This document shows positions 61,910 through 64,000 of a DNA stretch of 64,000 nt, in pieces (position 1 is the stretch's first letter; every line of letters begins with the position of its first letter). A model generated the notes under the pieces. That model was not told where the DNA came from. It worked only from the letters and a program-made list of their open reading frames with translations, and ran no database searches. This stretch comes from Catenuloplanes niger (GTDB lineage: Bacteria > Actinomycetota > Actinomycetes > Mycobacteriales > Micromonosporaceae). The stretch is from positions 1,240,001 through 1,304,000 of the forward strand of contig NZ_JAVDYC010000001.1 in NCBI RefSeq assembly GCF_031458255.1. The letters run 5' to 3'. The position numbers were made by a program, and so were the translations under genes.

Positions 61910-62950
61910 ATGAACGCCACGCACACCGTCACCGAGATCGTCCTGCCCGGCCCGGTCGAGCCGGACGGGCTGCGGGTCCGCACCCGGCCGATGCCGGAGC
62001 CGGCCGCCGGGCACGCGCTGCTTCGGATGGACGCGACCGGCGTCTCGTTCGCCGAGCAGCAGATGCGCCGCGGCAAGTACTACGACCAGCCCGCGTTCCC
62101 GTTCGTCCCCGGATACGACGTGGTCGGCACCGTGATCGCGGTCGGCGCCGGCGTGGACCCCGCGATGGTCGGCCGGCGATACGCCGCGATCACCAAGATC
62201 GGCGCGTGGGCCAGCCACCTGGAGCTGCACGCCGGCGACCTGGTCGGCATCCCGGACGGGGTGGACCCGGCCTCGGCCGAGACCGTGGTGGTCAACGGCG
62301 TCACCGCCTGGCAGATGCTGCACCGCACGGCCCGGGTCCGGCGCGGCGGCACGGTCGTGGTCCTCGGCGCCAACGGCGGCGTCGGCAGCACGCTGGTGCA
62401 GCTGGCCCGGCACGCCGGCATCACCGTGATCGGCACCGCGTCGCCGCGCCACCACGACATGCTCCGCGCGCTCGGCGTCACCCCGGTCGACTACCGCGAC
62501 CCGGCGATGTACGACCTCATCCGCGAGGCCGCGCCGGACGGGGTGGACGCGGTCTTCGACCACGTCGGCGGGCCCGGCCTGGAGCGGTCCTGGCAGCTGC
62601 TGCGGCGCGGCGGGACGCTGGTCTCCTACGGCACCGCCGCCACCAAGGACGAGGCGGGCAACTCGCAGTTGCCGGTGCTGAAGCTGTTCGGCCGGCTGGC
62701 TCTGTGGAACTACGCCCCGAACGGCCGCAGCGCGCACTTCTACAACCTGTGGGCCGGGCACCGGAACATCTCGGCGTACCGGGCGCGGATGCGCGAGGAC
62801 CTCACCGCGGTACTGCGCCTGCTCGCCGACGGCGTGCTCGCACCGCAGATCGCGGCGCGCTTCCCGCTCTCCGAGGCCCCGGCCGCGCTGGCGCTCGCCG
62901 AGTCGCGCACGGTCGCCGGCAAGGTCGTCCTGGTGCCGGACGCCGCCTGA
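61910..62950 (+). CDS. Zinc-type (quinone oxidoreductase-like) dehydrogenase
   Basis: 346 residues from ATG 61910, with GGAGG 5 nt upstream (ATG 61898 is an alternative). Medium-chain dehydrogenase of the NADPH:quinone reductase kind: ALLRMDATGVSFAEQQMRRGKYY, PFVPGYDVVGTVIAVGAG, VVVLGANGGVGSTLVQLARHAGITVIGTAS (cofactor site) and FDHVGGPGLERSWQLLRRGGTLVSYG. The zinc-binding Cys residues of alcohol dehydrogenases are absent. Probably induced by a compound sensed by the TetR protein. Confidence 0.87.
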   Translation: MNATHTVTEIVLPGPVEPDGLRVRTRPMPEPAAGHALLRMDATGVSFAEQQMRRGKYYDQPAFPFVPGYDVVGTVIAVGAGVDPAMVGRRYAAITKIGAWASHLELHAGDLVGIPDGVDPASAETVVVNGVTAWQMLHRTARVRRGGTVVVLGANGGVGSTLVQLARHAGITVIGTASPRHHDMLRALGVTPVDYRDPAMYDLIREAAPDGVDAVFDHVGGPGLERSWQLLRRGGTLVSYGTAATKDEAGNSQLPVLKLFGRLALWNYAPNGRSAHFYNLWAGHRNISAYRARMREDLTAVLRLLADGVLAPQIAARFPLSEAPAALALAESRTVAGKVVLVPDAA

Positions 62951-62984
62951 GACGGTGCCGGCCCGGGCGCGGCACGGCGGGACC

Positions 62985-63209
62985 TCAGCCGGTGTCGCCG
63001 CCGGCCGGCCGGGGCGCCGCCGCGCGCAGGGTGGCGGCGAGGCGGTCGGCGGCACCGGCGGTGCGGCGGCGGCGCAGGTCACCGGAGAGGTGCAGGGTGA
63101 CGCGGCGTTCCCGCTCGCCGAGCCGGACGAGCGCGACCTCGCCGCCCGGCTCGCCGTCCGCGGCGGTACGGTCACCGCCCGGCACGCCGGGCAGCGGATC
63201 GGTGCTCAT
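62985..63209 (-). CDS. Small hypothetical protein, 74 aa
   Basis: ATG 63209 with GGTCCGACG upstream. Basic, with a short amphipathic strand (GGEVALVRLGERERRVTLHL). No family recognised. The gene upstream on the same strand ends 33 nt away, so they may be co-transcribed. Confidence 0.5.
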   Translation of the reverse strand: MSTDPLPGVPGGDRTAADGEPGGEVALVRLGERERRVTLHLSGDLRRRRTAGAADRLAATLRAAAPRPAGGDTG

Positions 63210-63241
63210 CGTCGGACCTCCCGGTTCGGCGGCCGCGCCGG

Positions 63242-63694
63242 TCACGAGTCGACCGCGTCCTCGGCCTCGGCGCACGCGGTGATGGCCATTTCCAGCGCGG
63301 TACCGAGATCGTCGTCGTCGTCGCGGCGCAGCGCGTCGAAGATCTCCTGGGCGCGCCGCATGCACGGCAGCAGCGCGTCGCGTTCACCGGTGACCTCGGA
63401 CAGCTGGTCCTCGGTGTTTTTCAGCCGGGCGTCCAGGTCGGTGGCGCGGCGCTCCGTCTCGGTGATCGCGGCGTCGCGGTCGCGCAGCAGCGCCTCGGTC
63501 GCGTTGTGCCGGCGACGCTCGTTGACGTAGAGGCCGAGCCCGGTCCCGGCGAGCACGAGCAGCAGCAGGCACACCACACCGAGCACCAGCGTGGTGACCG
63601 GCAGCTGGTTACCCGCCGGCGGCGGCGCGGCGTAGGTGGGACCGGCCGGCGCCGGGTACTGGTGGCCCTCCGGCCCGTACTGCGGGTACGACAT
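63242..63694 (-). CDS. Membrane protein with coiled coil, 150 aa
   Basis: A Pro/Tyr-rich N-terminus (MSYPQYGPEGHQYPAPAGP), one membrane helix (VTTLVLGVVCLLLLVLAGTGLGLYV), then a coiled coil (ATEALLRDRDAAITETERRATDLDARLKNTEDQLSEV) and an acidic C-terminus. Function unknown; the layout resembles small sensory or scaffold proteins of actinomycetes. GGGGCG lies before ATG 63694. Confidence 0.7.
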   Translation of the reverse strand: MSYPQYGPEGHQYPAPAGPTYAAPPPAGNQLPVTTLVLGVVCLLLLVLAGTGLGLYVNERRRHNATEALLRDRDAAITETERRATDLDARLKNTEDQLSEVTGERDALLPCMRRAQEIFDALRRDDDDDLGTALEMAITACAEAEDAVDS

Positions 63695-63786
63695 GACGCC
63701 CCTTTCGGCTCAGGTGCAGCGTATTGACCATGGGGAGTATGCGGTGATGGTCGTTCGACCACCATCGGGATCGACGGGGATACGAT

Positions 63787-64000
63787 GTGCGCGTGCCGGG
63801 CGCGGTGGAGCAGAGGCTTCTCGACCAAGGGTTGAGATACGCGCTCGGCCTACGCGTCGTCGTGGTCGGACTGTCCGGTTCGGTCGGTCTGGCGCTCGCC
63901 GCGATGCCCGACCGGGCGGTGACAGCCGTCGTGGTGACCGCGTTCAACGGGTGGAGCCTGCTCTACGCCTTGGTCATGGTGCGCGGCGGCGCGCGTGCGC
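63787..64000 (+). CDS. Membrane protein, N-terminal part (possibly sensor kinase)
   Basis: From GTG 63787 the frame is open to the window edge: VRVPGAVEQRLLDQGLRYAL, then two hydrophobic segments (LRVVVVGLSGSVGLALAAM and AVTAVVVTAFNGWSLLYALVMV). This layout is common at the start of actinobacterial two-component sensor kinases, but the diagnostic parts are outside the window. Confidence 0.5.
   Translation, partial: MRVPGAVEQRLLDQGLRYALGLRVVVVGLSGSVGLALAAMPDRAVTAVVVTAFNGWSLLYALVMVRGGARA

Noticed and set aside
1-64000. CRISPR array
   Set aside because: No regularly spaced repeats with unique spacers; the tandem repeats at 35612 and 60461 have no spacers.

Overview
The window is high-GC actinobacterial chromosome. 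The gene content (FxLD lanthipeptide genes, SCO6880-type conjugation genes, DUF2637/DUF4913 proteins, PucR and UTRA-GntR regulators, many GTG starts) suggests a filamentous actinomycete, perhaps Micromonosporaceae. That assignment is inference; no marker gene fixes the genus.

Two parts meet at a tRNA-Leu gene at 32565-32648. The left part (1-32.6 kb) looks like an integrative conjugative element or genomic island. From the left edge it carries: the end of a GntR/UTRA regulator; a class I FxLD-type lanthipeptide operon (PIMT-like methyltransferase, 55-aa precursor, LanB, LanC, stand-alone elimination-domain-like protein); a GNAT acetyltransferase; and a DUF2637 gene split by a 1.25-kb IS3-family element. 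Then come MobC and a relaxase, a strip of decayed gene fragments, and a seven-gene minus-strand block of conjugation genes (toprim/primase-like protein, VirD4-type coupling protein, VirB4-type ATPase, SCO6880 protein, TrbL-like membrane protein, VirB8/TcpC-like protein, small VirB2-like protein), most overlapping by 4 nt. A cargo strip follows (methyltransferase, small genes of lower GC, an Hsp70-like protein with a membrane domain). A large serine recombinase closes the part; its reading frame runs through the tRNA-Leu gene antisense. The left boundary of the element was not found and may lie outside the window.

The right part (32.6-64 kb) looks like ordinary chromosome. It holds a FemAB transferase with a MurE-type ligase, an alcohol/formaldehyde dehydrogenase, large secreted proteins (one with an in-frame amber codon, one discoidin/FN3 metallopeptidase), a DUF3500 protein, a GH3 glucosidase, a CDF metal transporter and a secreted GH5 cellulase. 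It also holds an ECF sigma factor with a membrane partner, an AraC regulator, and a PucR / aldolase-aminotransferase fusion / FGGY kinase locus that looks like an uncharacterised sugar or aminosugar catabolic pathway. The rest is a lipoprotein, a maleylpyruvate-isomerase-like protein, a tetratricopeptide-like protein, a TetR/quinone-oxidoreductase pair, small membrane proteins and the start of a membrane protein at the right edge.

The most interesting items are the lanthipeptide operon (PIMT-like enzyme next to a precursor with an Asp-Asp-Gly-Cys segment, an 11-bp hairpin between precursor and dehydratase, tandem 14-bp operators), the integrase/tRNA junction, the aldolase-aminotransferase-kinase locus, and several single-lesion genes (amber codon, repeat-slippage frameshift, missing start codon, IS disruption).
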